Shown here: piece by piece, positions 32,064 through 40,175 of the stretch | How the letters are laid out: the number at the start of each line of letters is the position of its first letter | Numbering within the stretch: the stretch's first letter is position 1 | Source: Phycisphaeraceae bacterium | Lineage (GTDB): Bacteria > Planctomycetota > Phycisphaerae > Phycisphaerales > SM1A02 | DNA: 64,000 nt | Direction of reading: 5' to 3' | NCBI GenBank assembly: GCA_004213555.1 | Contig: SHAP01000002.1 | Span: 124,001 to 188,000, forward strand | Notes under the pieces: model-generated | The model's input: only the letters and a program-made list of their open reading frames with translations | What the model was told of the DNA's origin: nothing | The model's database searches: none | Position numbers and translations under genes: made by a program

Positions 32064-34249
32064 TCGGTTCCCACTTGCTGTCTGTGCTGCTTGCCGCTGG
32101 TGATACCGCCCACGCTTCGGATCATGGCCACCACAGCGCACACTTCCCCGTAGCTCTTCCGACCGAAGGTCTGGGTTACGCCGGTCTCGTGCTCGCTTTG
32201 CCACTGATCGCCATGATCCTGAACGGCGTGTATGCCATCTCTGGTGTTCGTTCCAAACTTCCCGCTTGGACCACCGTGGCTTGTCTGGGCACCGCCTTCG
32301 CCGTCGTCCTCAACTTGTATCTCAAGGCGGACATCGAGCATCCCGTTGTGGTGCCGTTGTTTGAGTGGATCAACCTCTCCTGGGGTACGGGGGCCATCTC
32401 TGCCCCCTTTGGGCTGTACCTCGACAGCCTCACCTTGCTTTGGATGCTGTTTGTCACGGGCTTGGGCACGTTGATCGCGCTCTATGCCAGTGAGTACATG
32501 GAAAGTGATGTTGGTCCCGCGTATTGCCGCTTCTTCGGGGGGGTCTCCATCTTTCTTCTGGCGATGGGTTGCTTGGTCATGGGAGACAACCTGCTCACGC
32601 TGTACCTCGGTTGGGAAGGGGTGGGCTTCGCGTCTTACATGCTGATTGGGTACCACTTCACCAAGCCCTCGGCGGTGGCGGCGGCCAAGAAAGCTTTCAT
32701 CGTCAACCGCATCGGGGATTTGGGATTGGCCCTCGGCATCTATCTCACCTGGCTGCATTTTGGCACGCTTGAATACAGCAAGTTGTTCGAGATGTTGCAG
32801 GCCGACGGCGCGATGGCGGCCGCTCAGCAGGCAATGGCCGGTGGCTGGGAAGTGGCCATCATCCCCTTCCTCTTGATGGCGGGTGCCTTCGGCAAGTCCG
32901 CCCAGTTGCCCTTCTACATTTGGTTGCCCGATGCGATGGAAGGCCCCACCCCGGTCTCCGCGTTGATCCACGCGGCCACCATGGTGACGGCGGGGGTGTA
33001 CCTCTTGGTTCGCACCTTCCCGATGCTCGAATTGCACCCGGCGGCCGCACCCACGGTGGCTTGGGTGGGTGGCGCGACCGCGTTGCTGGCGGCCACCATT
33101 GGCATGGCCCAGTACGACATCAAGCGTGTGATGGCGTATTCAACGGTGTCTCAATTGGGGTACATGTTCATGGGGGTTGGAGTGCTTTCGACGTTTGGCG
33201 CGGCCGCGCACGTTTTTACCCACGCCTTCTTCAAGGCGGTGCTCTTCTTGACTTGCGGGGCCATCATGCACGGCTTTGCCGGCCAGCTTGACCTCCGGGT
33301 GCTGCGAGGTCTGCGACATGTCAAAGGGTGGCGCATCGTGGTGTGGACGATGTTCTATGCCTCGCTGTGCTTGGCTGGATTTCCAATCATTTCCTCAGGC
33401 TACTGGTCAAAGGATGTCATCCTGGCCGAGGCTTTTGCCAACGGACGTCCCATTCTCGGCGGAATCGGATTGCTCACGGCCGGTCTCACGGCGTACTACA
33501 CCTTCCGGGTGTGGTTCCGGGTGTGCTGCGGGCCCAAGCCTGACGATCACGATTTGGCCAAGATGATGGGGGACGACCATCACGGTGACGATCACCACGA
33601 CGAGGGTCATGGCGAAGAAGACCACCACCATCACATGCCGCATGCCCCCAAGTGGGCGGTCAATTTGGTTCTGAGTGTGATCTCGCTCGCAGCCATCGGA
33701 TCCATCCTCTTGGTGCCAGAACATGGATGGCTGGAACACATGGTGGCCAAGAGTTCCGGTGCCGGTGGCGTCGGTGCCAACCATCATGACCTGCCAGCGG
33801 ACGCCGGCTTCTGGGCTGACCCACACGGCTGGATGAAGTACGTGGCTTCAACCGTAGGACTTTTGGGCATGGCGGTTGCCGCGTGGTTGCATCTGTTCAA
33901 CCGCAGCGCGGCCGACCGTCTGCGGGCCACTCTTTTGGCTTCGCCACTCAAAGCCGTCGTTCGTGCGATGGAGAACAAGTGGTACGTCGACGAGTTGTAC
34001 AACGCTCTGATTCGCATGCCGCTGAAGATCAAGGGGCACGCGCTCCACATGCTTGATCGTTACGTGCTCGACATTCTGGTGGTTGATGGCCTCGGCCGAT
34101 TGCCCAAGATGATCGGTCGAACTCTTTCACCTCTTCAAAACGGGGTCCTGCAGTCGTATGCGGCATCGATGGCTGGGGGAGTGATTTTGATCGCTTTGCT
34201 GATCTTGGTGTTGCCCATGCTGCTTGATTTGCTCGGAGGTGCCGCGTGA
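32060..34249 (+). CDS. nuoL: NADH-quinone oxidoreductase subunit L with His-rich loop
   Basis: A 729-residue antiporter-like proton-pumping subunit. Motifs include DSLTLLWMLFVTGLGTLI, LTLYLGWEGVGFASYMLIGY, AKKAFIVNRIGDLG, KSAQLPFYIWLPDAMEGPTP with the key lysine, and VSALIHAATMVTAGVYLL. The C-terminal amphipathic lateral helix region follows. Unusual is a very His/Asp-rich segment at about residues 495-530 (DDHHGDDHHDEGHGEEDHHHH), in an extramembrane loop before one of the last helices, and a shorter HASDHGHHSAH at the N-terminus. Both look like metal-binding or low-complexity inserts. It overlaps nuoK and nuoM by 4 bases each. Confidence 0.95.
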   Translation: MIGSHLLSVLLAAGDTAHASDHGHHSAHFPVALPTEGLGYAGLVLALPLIAMILNGVYAISGVRSKLPAWTTVACLGTAFAVVLNLYLKADIEHPVVVPLFEWINLSWGTGAISAPFGLYLDSLTLLWMLFVTGLGTLIALYASEYMESDVGPAYCRFFGGVSIFLLAMGCLVMGDNLLTLYLGWEGVGFASYMLIGYHFTKPSAVAAAKKAFIVNRIGDLGLALGIYLTWLHFGTLEYSKLFEMLQADGAMAAAQQAMAGGWEVAIIPFLLMAGAFGKSAQLPFYIWLPDAMEGPTPVSALIHAATMVTAGVYLLVRTFPMLELHPAAAPTVAWVGGATALLAATIGMAQYDIKRVMAYSTVSQLGYMFMGVGVLSTFGAAAHVFTHAFFKAVLFLTCGAIMHGFAGQLDLRVLRGLRHVKGWRIVVWTMFYASLCLAGFPIISSGYWSKDVILAEAFANGRPILGGIGLLTAGLTAYYTFRVWFRVCCGPKPDDHDLAKMMGDDHHGDDHHDEGHGEEDHHHHMPHAPKWAVNLVLSVISLAAIGSILLVPEHGWLEHMVAKSSGAGGVGANHHDLPADAGFWADPHGWMKYVASTVGLLGMAVAAWLHLFNRSAADRLRATLLASPLKAVVRAMENKWYVDELYNALIRMPLKIKGHALHMLDRYVLDILVVDGLGRLPKMIGRTLSPLQNGVLQSYAASMAGGVILIALLILVLPMLLDLLGGAA

Positions 34250-35820
34250 GTCCACTCCTTTTGATTCTCATTCCTCTTCTGAGCGCGGTGTCGGTGGCCT
34301 TCGCCCCCCGAGGCGTGGCGTTCCGGGTCGCCACCATCAGCACGCTGGTCACCCTGGCGGTGTCGCTGATCATTGCTTCAGATTTTGGGCATTGGTACGA
34401 CGACGGCTTTGGATTGGTCACCGAGTTGTCCTGGTTGCCATCAATCGGTGCATCTTTTGACATGCATGCCGATGCCCCCGCCATGTGGCTGGTGTTGCTT
34501 TCGACGGTCTTGATGCCCGTCTGTGTCATTGGTTCCAAGACCGCCATCAAGGAACGCGTTCGCGAGTATTACGCGTGGCTGTTGGTGCTGGAAGCCGCCA
34601 TGCTTGGGGTCTTCTTGGCCAAAAACTTGCTGTTCTTCTACGTGGCTTTCGAATTCACTCTGGTGCCGATGTACTTCTTGATCGCCGGCTGGGGGGGCAG
34701 CAACCGGGCGTCCGCGTCCATCAAGTTCTTTTTGTACACCTTCACCGGATCGATGTTGACCTTGGCGGGATTGGCGTATGTGGCCTGGCGATTTGCCGAT
34801 GCAAGTGGCGGATGGAGCTTTGACATCCCCGCATTGACGGCTTTTGCCTCGGTTGACCTCTCGGCAACGGAACAGTTCTGGGTCATGATGGCCATGTTGG
34901 CAGGCTTCGCGGTCAAAGTGCCGTTGTTCCCCGTGCACACGTGGTTGCCCTTGGCCCACACCGAAGCCCCGACCGCAGGTTCGGTCGTCCTGGCCGGAGT
35001 GCTGTTGAAGTTGGGCACCTACGGCCTTTTTCGGTTTGTGCTTCCCATGACGCCCGTGGGCGTGGTCGAAGCCGTGCCCGCCATCGGCGCTTTGGCGACC
35101 ATCGGCGTCGTTTACGGCGCGTTGATTTGCTGGGTCCAAGAAGACGTGAAGAAGCTGGTGGCGTATTCCTCGGTGTCCCACCTGGGCTTCTGTGTGCTTG
35201 GGCTTTTTGCCTTGAATCCCTCAGGCTTGCAAGGCTCGATCCTGTACATGATCAACCACGGGCTTTCGACCGGCGCGCTCTTCCTGCTGATTGGCATGGT
35301 GTACGAGCGGTATCACACTCGGGACATGAACCGTTTGGGAGGGTTGGTGGCCAACATGCCGATTTGGTCCGCCTTTATGGTCTTCTTTGTCTTGTCCTCC
35401 TTGGCGGTACCCGGTCTGAATGGCTTTGTCAGTGAATTCTTGTGCCTGATCGGGGCATTCAGTGCGACACCCGACAATGCCCAATGGCCTGGTTTGCTGG
35501 GGCCTTGGTATGCGGTGTTTGCTGGAACCGGCATGATCTTGGCGGCCATGTATCTGCTCTACCTCACGGGTCGGTTGGTCTGGGGTCCCTACCGTGCGCC
35601 TCCGGCCGACAAAAATTCAGGATTGCCTACGGATTTGTCCTCCCGTGAGATTGGTTTGCTGTTGCCGTTGGCATTGATGTGTGTTTGGCTTGGAGTCCAG
35701 CCTTCGGGTTTGATGAGAACTCTTGAGCCATCCGTCGAACGCACTCTGGCGGCGTATCCAGAATTGGTGCCCACCCAGGTGGAGTCGATGGCGGTGCTTG
35801 AGGAGGTGAACGGTGGTTGA
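34246..35820 (+). CDS. nuoM: NADH-quinone oxidoreductase subunit M
   Basis: A 524-residue antiporter-like subunit of complex I. EYYAWLLVLEAAMLGVFLAKNLLFFYVAFEF, with the membrane Glu of EFTLVPMYFLI, then KVPLFPVHTWLPLAHTEAPT and KLVAYSSVSHLGFCVLG are characteristic. Fourteen membrane helices are expected. The start GTG overlaps the nuoL stop by 4 bases. The ribosome-binding site for nuoN (AGGAGG at 35801-35806) lies inside its last codons. Confidence 0.96.
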   Translation: MSPLLLILIPLLSAVSVAFAPRGVAFRVATISTLVTLAVSLIIASDFGHWYDDGFGLVTELSWLPSIGASFDMHADAPAMWLVLLSTVLMPVCVIGSKTAIKERVREYYAWLLVLEAAMLGVFLAKNLLFFYVAFEFTLVPMYFLIAGWGGSNRASASIKFFLYTFTGSMLTLAGLAYVAWRFADASGGWSFDIPALTAFASVDLSATEQFWVMMAMLAGFAVKVPLFPVHTWLPLAHTEAPTAGSVVLAGVLLKLGTYGLFRFVLPMTPVGVVEAVPAIGALATIGVVYGALICWVQEDVKKLVAYSSVSHLGFCVLGLFALNPSGLQGSILYMINHGLSTGALFLLIGMVYERYHTRDMNRLGGLVANMPIWSAFMVFFVLSSLAVPGLNGFVSEFLCLIGAFSATPDNAQWPGLLGPWYAVFAGTGMILAAMYLLYLTGRLVWGPYRAPPADKNSGLPTDLSSREIGLLLPLALMCVWLGVQPSGLMRTLEPSVERTLAAYPELVPTQVESMAVLEEVNGG

Positions 35821-37315
35821 TCGTTTGGACGGCCTTGTCCCTGAGATGATGCTTTTGGCCCTTGCGGTCGTGGTGGCCGTGCTTGGACTTTCCAAAGCCA
35901 GTTCAATCCGCCGCATGGTCCCATTGCTCACTGCCGGTGGTCTTTTTGTCGCGGCTTGGCTTGCTTGGGGGGGGAAAGATCTTCCTCCTGAAAGCGCTGG
36001 GTTCTTGGCGCCTTCGCTGGCCGCCTCCCTTCGGAGCATGATCGCTGGAGTGGGTGGTGTGTTGGCCTTGGTGGCTTCGGGAACGGTGGATCGTCGTCTC
36101 GAACACGATGTTGAATCGGGACGAATGCCTTTCGAGCCGCTTCGTGCTTCGCGTGGTGAGTTCTACGCATTCATGCTTCTGTCGATCACGGGCGCCATGC
36201 TTGTGGCGAGCGCGTCGGACCTGATTTGGCTCTTCTTGGCCCTTGAACTCACGAGTCTTCCCACCTATGTCATGGTGGTCATGGGACGTGCTGGGCGACG
36301 AGGTGCCGAGGCTTCCGTCAAGTACTTCTTCTTGGGTGCGATGGCGACGGCCATGTTCCTGTACGGGTTTGCCTTGGTATACGGCGGGACCGGCTCCATG
36401 CAACTTGCCGACATCGCCGAGATTGTGGCCAGCCGCCGCAACTTGGAAGGCTTGGACATGGTCACCACTGCAGGTTTCTTGTTGGCCCTGCTGGGGGTGG
36501 GCTACAAACTTGCCGCGGCACCGCTGCACCTTTACGCCATGGACGTGTACGAAGGGGCATCGGCCTCGGTGACTGCCTTCCTCGGGTTCGTGCCCAAAGC
36601 GGCCGGCACCATCGCCTTCATGGTCTTGTTGCAAACCGCCGGTGGGGAGAGCCTCCCTGCCATGGTGGTGACTTTGATTTGGATGCTCGCGGTGTTGACC
36701 ATGAGTTTGGGCAACATGGCCGCGCTCCAGCAGACCAACGCCAAGCGACTGTTTGGTGGATCCTCGATTGCCCACTCGGGCTATTTGTTGATTGGTCTTT
36801 TGGCGGGTCCGGGTGAGGGATGGGCGGCCACCACGTTTTACCTGTTGGTGTACGGGTTGATGAACACTGGGGTCTTCGCGGTGCTGGCGGCCCTCGAACG
36901 CCGAGGCTCCGAGGTGGAACAGGTCTCTGATCTCGGCGCCCTCCGTCATCGCCATCCGGCCTTGGGTTGGTCACTGGTCGCCTGCTCGGGTTCCTTGATG
37001 GGTTTCCCCCCACTTTTGGGGTTTGTGGCCAAAGTGTGGCTTTTCTTGGCGGCGGTTCAGTCGGGTCACATCGCGTTGGTGGTGATTGCTGCAATCAACT
37101 CGGCTGCTGGGGCGTGGTATTACCTCCGAATGATGGGCATGCCGCTGCTGGGTGCAGAACCCTCCGAACCGGTTGAAGCCGCACCATCGCCTTGGCCAGC
37201 TCGAGCGGCCATGGCCATCGGGGTGTTGTTGTTGGTGGTGCCCTTCTTTGCAGACGACTTGATGGTGCAAACCCGCGAAGCCGCTGCGGCTGCTGTCATG
37301 GTCTTGGGCAGCTGA
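35813..37315 (+). CDS. nuoN: NADH-quinone oxidoreductase subunit N
   Basis: A 500-residue antiporter-like subunit closing the membrane arm. Signature segments are SDLIWLFLALELTSLPTYVMV, EASVKYFFLGAMATAMFLYG, YKLAAAPLHLYAMDVYEGA (with the channel lysine) and RLFGGSSIAHSGYLLIGL. It starts with GTG 6 bases after AGGAGG and overlaps nuoM by 8 bases. The stop TGA abuts the stop of the next, convergent gene with no spacer. Confidence 0.95.
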   Translation: MVDRLDGLVPEMMLLALAVVVAVLGLSKASSIRRMVPLLTAGGLFVAAWLAWGGKDLPPESAGFLAPSLAASLRSMIAGVGGVLALVASGTVDRRLEHDVESGRMPFEPLRASRGEFYAFMLLSITGAMLVASASDLIWLFLALELTSLPTYVMVVMGRAGRRGAEASVKYFFLGAMATAMFLYGFALVYGGTGSMQLADIAEIVASRRNLEGLDMVTTAGFLLALLGVGYKLAAAPLHLYAMDVYEGASASVTAFLGFVPKAAGTIAFMVLLQTAGGESLPAMVVTLIWMLAVLTMSLGNMAALQQTNAKRLFGGSSIAHSGYLLIGLLAGPGEGWAATTFYLLVYGLMNTGVFAVLAALERRGSEVEQVSDLGALRHRHPALGWSLVACSGSLMGFPPLLGFVAKVWLFLAAVQSGHIALVVIAAINSAAGAWYYLRMMGMPLLGAEPSEPVEAAPSPWPARAAMAIGVLLLVVPFFADDLMVQTREAAAAAVMVLGS

Positions 37316-38053
37316 TCAGAACGACGCACCCTCTTCGTCGTCTTGAATGTCTTCATCTGGATGTTCGCCTGTCTCTTGGCTGGCAAGTTCGCGTCGGGCG
37401 GCGTCAATTTGCCGGGGGAGACTGAAGGCGGCCAACATCACCAAGATCGATGGAATCAAAAGCGGTGATCCAGAAATCTGTGGAACCAGCACTTCCGAAA
37501 GTCCAGGGGCTTGCAGCAGGAGTCCAGTGCCGCCAATGGTGAGCAGGATCGCCCCCCCAAAGCTGGCCAAGAAAGCGCTGGAAAGGGTTTGGGCGATCAT
37601 CGTCAGTCCGGCCACAAACCCAAAAGCCGCCAGCGGGGCAATCCAGCGGGGGCTCTCGGCGTCACCAAACGAAAAAGCATTCCACAGATGGGCCATCAAA
37701 AATGCACCGGTTGCCCCTGTCAAAACGGCAAGAGTTCCTACGGCCGCGTGACGGGCCGCCGCCACGGCGAGCAAGGCAAACGCCGAAGCAACGATGATGA
37801 ATGTCGCGGTTCCAGCGGATTCAAAGCGTGTGTTGATGCTGGTGCCCACCAGCCAGCCCAGGATGAAAGCCACACCCAAAACAAGCAACCGGCGGTGCTT
37901 GACGCCCTGGGTGATTCCAGTGAGTCCCATCAATGCCATCGCCCCCAAAACCACAATGGAAAGACCCTGCAATTCGGACACCAGTCGTGCTGGGTCAAGC
38001 AGGATAAAGAAGTAATCCAGCCAGGTATTCAGGTGGGAGGTGATCGCGTCCAT
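37316..38053 (-). CDS. Multi-pass membrane protein, first of a similar pair
   Basis: A 245-residue protein with about seven membrane helices (for example LSIVVLGAMALMGLTG, LLVLGVAFILGWLVG, FLASFGGAILLTIGGTGLLL) and a charged acidic tail (GEHPDEDIQDDEEGASF). It resembles, in helix spacing and small-residue packing motifs, DUF4203/TMEM198-type proteins, but I cannot assign it firmly. The next gene on the same strand, 47 bases upstream, has the same topology. It sits between complex I genes and pheA without an evident functional link. Confidence 0.75.
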   Translation of the reverse strand: MDAITSHLNTWLDYFFILLDPARLVSELQGLSIVVLGAMALMGLTGITQGVKHRRLLVLGVAFILGWLVGTSINTRFESAGTATFIIVASAFALLAVAAARHAAVGTLAVLTGATGAFLMAHLWNAFSFGDAESPRWIAPLAAFGFVAGLTMIAQTLSSAFLASFGGAILLTIGGTGLLLQAPGLSEVLVPQISGSPLLIPSILVMLAAFSLPRQIDAARRELASQETGEHPDEDIQDDEEGASF

Positions 38054-38100
38054 GCGTATCTCCTAATCAGGTGATGGCGTCAGTTGATGATCTCGTATCG

Positions 38101-38898
38101 TCAATCTGCGTCTTTCTCGTCCACCTCTGGTTTGCTTTTGCGTCGTTCGGGGGACCATTGGATGATCGCACCCAGCAGGGCCATGACAGCCCAAGCAGGG
38201 GCCGCCCAGCCTTCCATGCTGCCGACGCGATCCGCCGCGGTGGGCAGCCAGATCTCCAGCATCGTGTGTCCGGCTTCCAGCCAGAGGGCCGCGCCGATGG
38301 CAGCGCTGAAGAGCGCTTGCATTCTTCGTGTGAACAGGCCGCCAAGAGCAAGACCGACGAAAAATCCGCCCACGCCCGCCATCACGGTGATGGATCGACG
38401 TTCTCGGGGAATGTCTTCCCACCAGTTTGGATTGAAGTTCAATTCGAGTTCGTCATCGGCCGTCGTGAAGGCCCCAAGATTTTCAGCCTGTTCCCCGGCT
38501 TCCCGAGCCACCTCCCGGGCTGGAGCCATGGCATCGTCCGCCGCGTTGGCGAATTGGTCAAAAAGACCTTCGGACGCGCCAGTGGCAAGCAACGCGGCCA
38601 TCACCACGCCGGTTCCAACCGCCACGATGGCTTTGACACCCGCTCTGGCCAACAAAACCCCAGCCCCGGCAGCCAAAATGCAGCACATCAACGTTCCCAG
38701 GCCTTCGAATCCGCCAACGCTGGCCAGGCGGGCGCCCACCAGCCCCCCACCCGCCAAGCCAAGAATCAATGTGAATGATTCGGTGAGTTTGGCCCCTCGA
38801 ACCCACAGCAACACGCCGGCCGCAAAAGCCACCACGGTGGTCATTTCGATGTCTGTGGCCGGTGGCGAAGTGATTGAATCGAGCAAAGTTGGTTCCAT
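38101..38898 (-). CDS. Multi-pass membrane protein, second of a similar pair
   Basis: A 265-residue protein with about seven helices: TTVVAFAAGVLLWVRG, FTLILGLAGGGLVGARL, LMCCILAAGAGVLLARAG, VKAIVAVGTGVVMAALL, then an acidic soluble segment of about 50 residues (NAADDAMAPAREVAREAGEQ, ending NPNWWEDIPRERRS), and three more helices. The tail is charged. Gly-rich helix packing (GLAGGGLVG, GVGGFFVGLALGG) suggests a compact bundle. The ATG at 38898 follows GGAGG at 8 bases and fixes the start. It diverges from pheA across 44 bases. Function unknown. Confidence 0.75.
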   Translation of the reverse strand: MEPTLLDSITSPPATDIEMTTVVAFAAGVLLWVRGAKLTESFTLILGLAGGGLVGARLASVGGFEGLGTLMCCILAAGAGVLLARAGVKAIVAVGTGVVMAALLATGASEGLFDQFANAADDAMAPAREVAREAGEQAENLGAFTTADDELELNFNPNWWEDIPRERRSITVMAGVGGFFVGLALGGLFTRRMQALFSAAIGAALWLEAGHTMLEIWLPTAADRVGSMEGWAAPAWAVMALLGAIIQWSPERRKSKPEVDEKDAD

Positions 38899-38942
38899 GA
38901 GAGGCCTCCGATGACCGATATCGGGGTTGGAGTGCCCATTCC

Positions 38943-40127
38943 ATGACCGATCATCTTGACCAGCCCATCGACGGTGGTGAGCCCGCCCCACCTTCTCCTC
39001 GCCGAGTCAGTGGGGATGGGGATGTGCCCCCGGTCGCGCCAACCCCCGAGCAAGAAGCGGAGTTTGTCCGCTGGCGTGATCAAATCGACGCCCTCGACCA
39101 GCAGCTGGTGTTGGCCATGAACGAACGCGCCAAAGTGGTGCAACAAGTGGGTGAGGCCAAGCGTCGCCTTGGCTACCCGGTTTTTGCTCCGCACCGCGAG
39201 CGTGAAGTCTTGGAGAAAATCAAAGGCCTCAATCAAGGCCCTCTCGCCAGTCGCACCTTGCATGCGATTTGGCGGCAGATGATGAGTGGATCGTTTGCCC
39301 TCGAGCGTGGTCTGCGCATCGCTTATCTCGGACCGCGAGGCTCGTTCAGTCACTTGGCGGCCACGCGGCAATTCGGAGAAAGCGTGGAGCATGTTGACGT
39401 GCGTTCGATTGGCAACGTGTTCAGCGAAGTGGCCACAAGCCACTGCGACTACGGCATGGTGCCGTACGAAAATTCCTCGGGCGGAAGCATCTCGGATACT
39501 CTCGATGCATTCCTTGAACACGACATCACCGTGTACGCAGAAGTCAAAGTGGAAATCCGCCATTCGTTGTATGCCCAAGGCGAACCCGATGGCATTCGCC
39601 AAGTCATGAGCAAGCCTCAAGTGTTTGATCAATGCCGGCGGTGGCTTCGAACCCACCTGCCCCAAGCCGAGTTGGTGCCCGAACTCTCCACCAGCCGTGC
39701 GGTTGAACGGGCGGCCAGCGAGCCTGGTGTGGCCGCCATTGGTTCTGAAATCGCTGGCGACATTTATGGCGTCCCTGCGGTGTTCCGAGGGATCCAGGAC
39801 AGCAGCAACAACATCACCCGATTCTTGGTGATTGGCCGAGAAGCCGCCCGTCCCACGGGGGAGGACAAGACCACGGTGATGTTCGTGACCAAGGACCGCC
39901 CCGGGGCATTGGTGGATGTGTTGGCTGATTTTCAGTCCAGCGGTCTCAACCTGTCCCACATCGACAAGCGTCCGAGCGGCCGAGAAAATTGGGAATACAC
40001 CTTCTTCGTGGATGTGTTGGCCCATCGCGATGCTGAAGCCATGCAGCTGGCCCTCGAAAAAGCCCGCGAGCATTGCGTCAGTTTGCGGGTTGTGGGCTCA
40101 TATCCCCAAGCACAAAACGTCCTCTAG
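38943..40127 (+). CDS. pheA: Bifunctional chorismate mutase/prephenate dehydratase
   Basis: A 394-residue P-protein making phenylpyruvate from chorismate. After a Pro-rich N-terminal 40 residues comes an AroQ chorismate mutase domain (about 42-125, with RWRDQIDALDQQLVLAMNERA). The prephenate dehydratase domain follows, with YLGPRGSFSHLA, MVPYENSSGGSISDTLDAF, the TSRAVERA segment of the TRF site and AAIGSEIAGDIYG. An ACT regulatory domain closes it (RPGALVDVLADF, SGLNLSHIDKRPS, WEYTFFVD). The phenylalanine-binding ESRP motif reads DKRP here. Feedback control by phenylalanine is therefore likely but perhaps altered. Confidence 0.94.
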   Translation: MTDHLDQPIDGGEPAPPSPRRVSGDGDVPPVAPTPEQEAEFVRWRDQIDALDQQLVLAMNERAKVVQQVGEAKRRLGYPVFAPHREREVLEKIKGLNQGPLASRTLHAIWRQMMSGSFALERGLRIAYLGPRGSFSHLAATRQFGESVEHVDVRSIGNVFSEVATSHCDYGMVPYENSSGGSISDTLDAFLEHDITVYAEVKVEIRHSLYAQGEPDGIRQVMSKPQVFDQCRRWLRTHLPQAELVPELSTSRAVERAASEPGVAAIGSEIAGDIYGVPAVFRGIQDSSNNITRFLVIGREAARPTGEDKTTVMFVTKDRPGALVDVLADFQSSGLNLSHIDKRPSGRENWEYTFFVDVLAHRDAEAMQLALEKAREHCVSLRVVGSYPQAQNVL

Positions 40128-40175
40128 ACATCTGGTTCAACTGGCTTTCGGCTTTGCTCGTTCTACGATGCAAAT

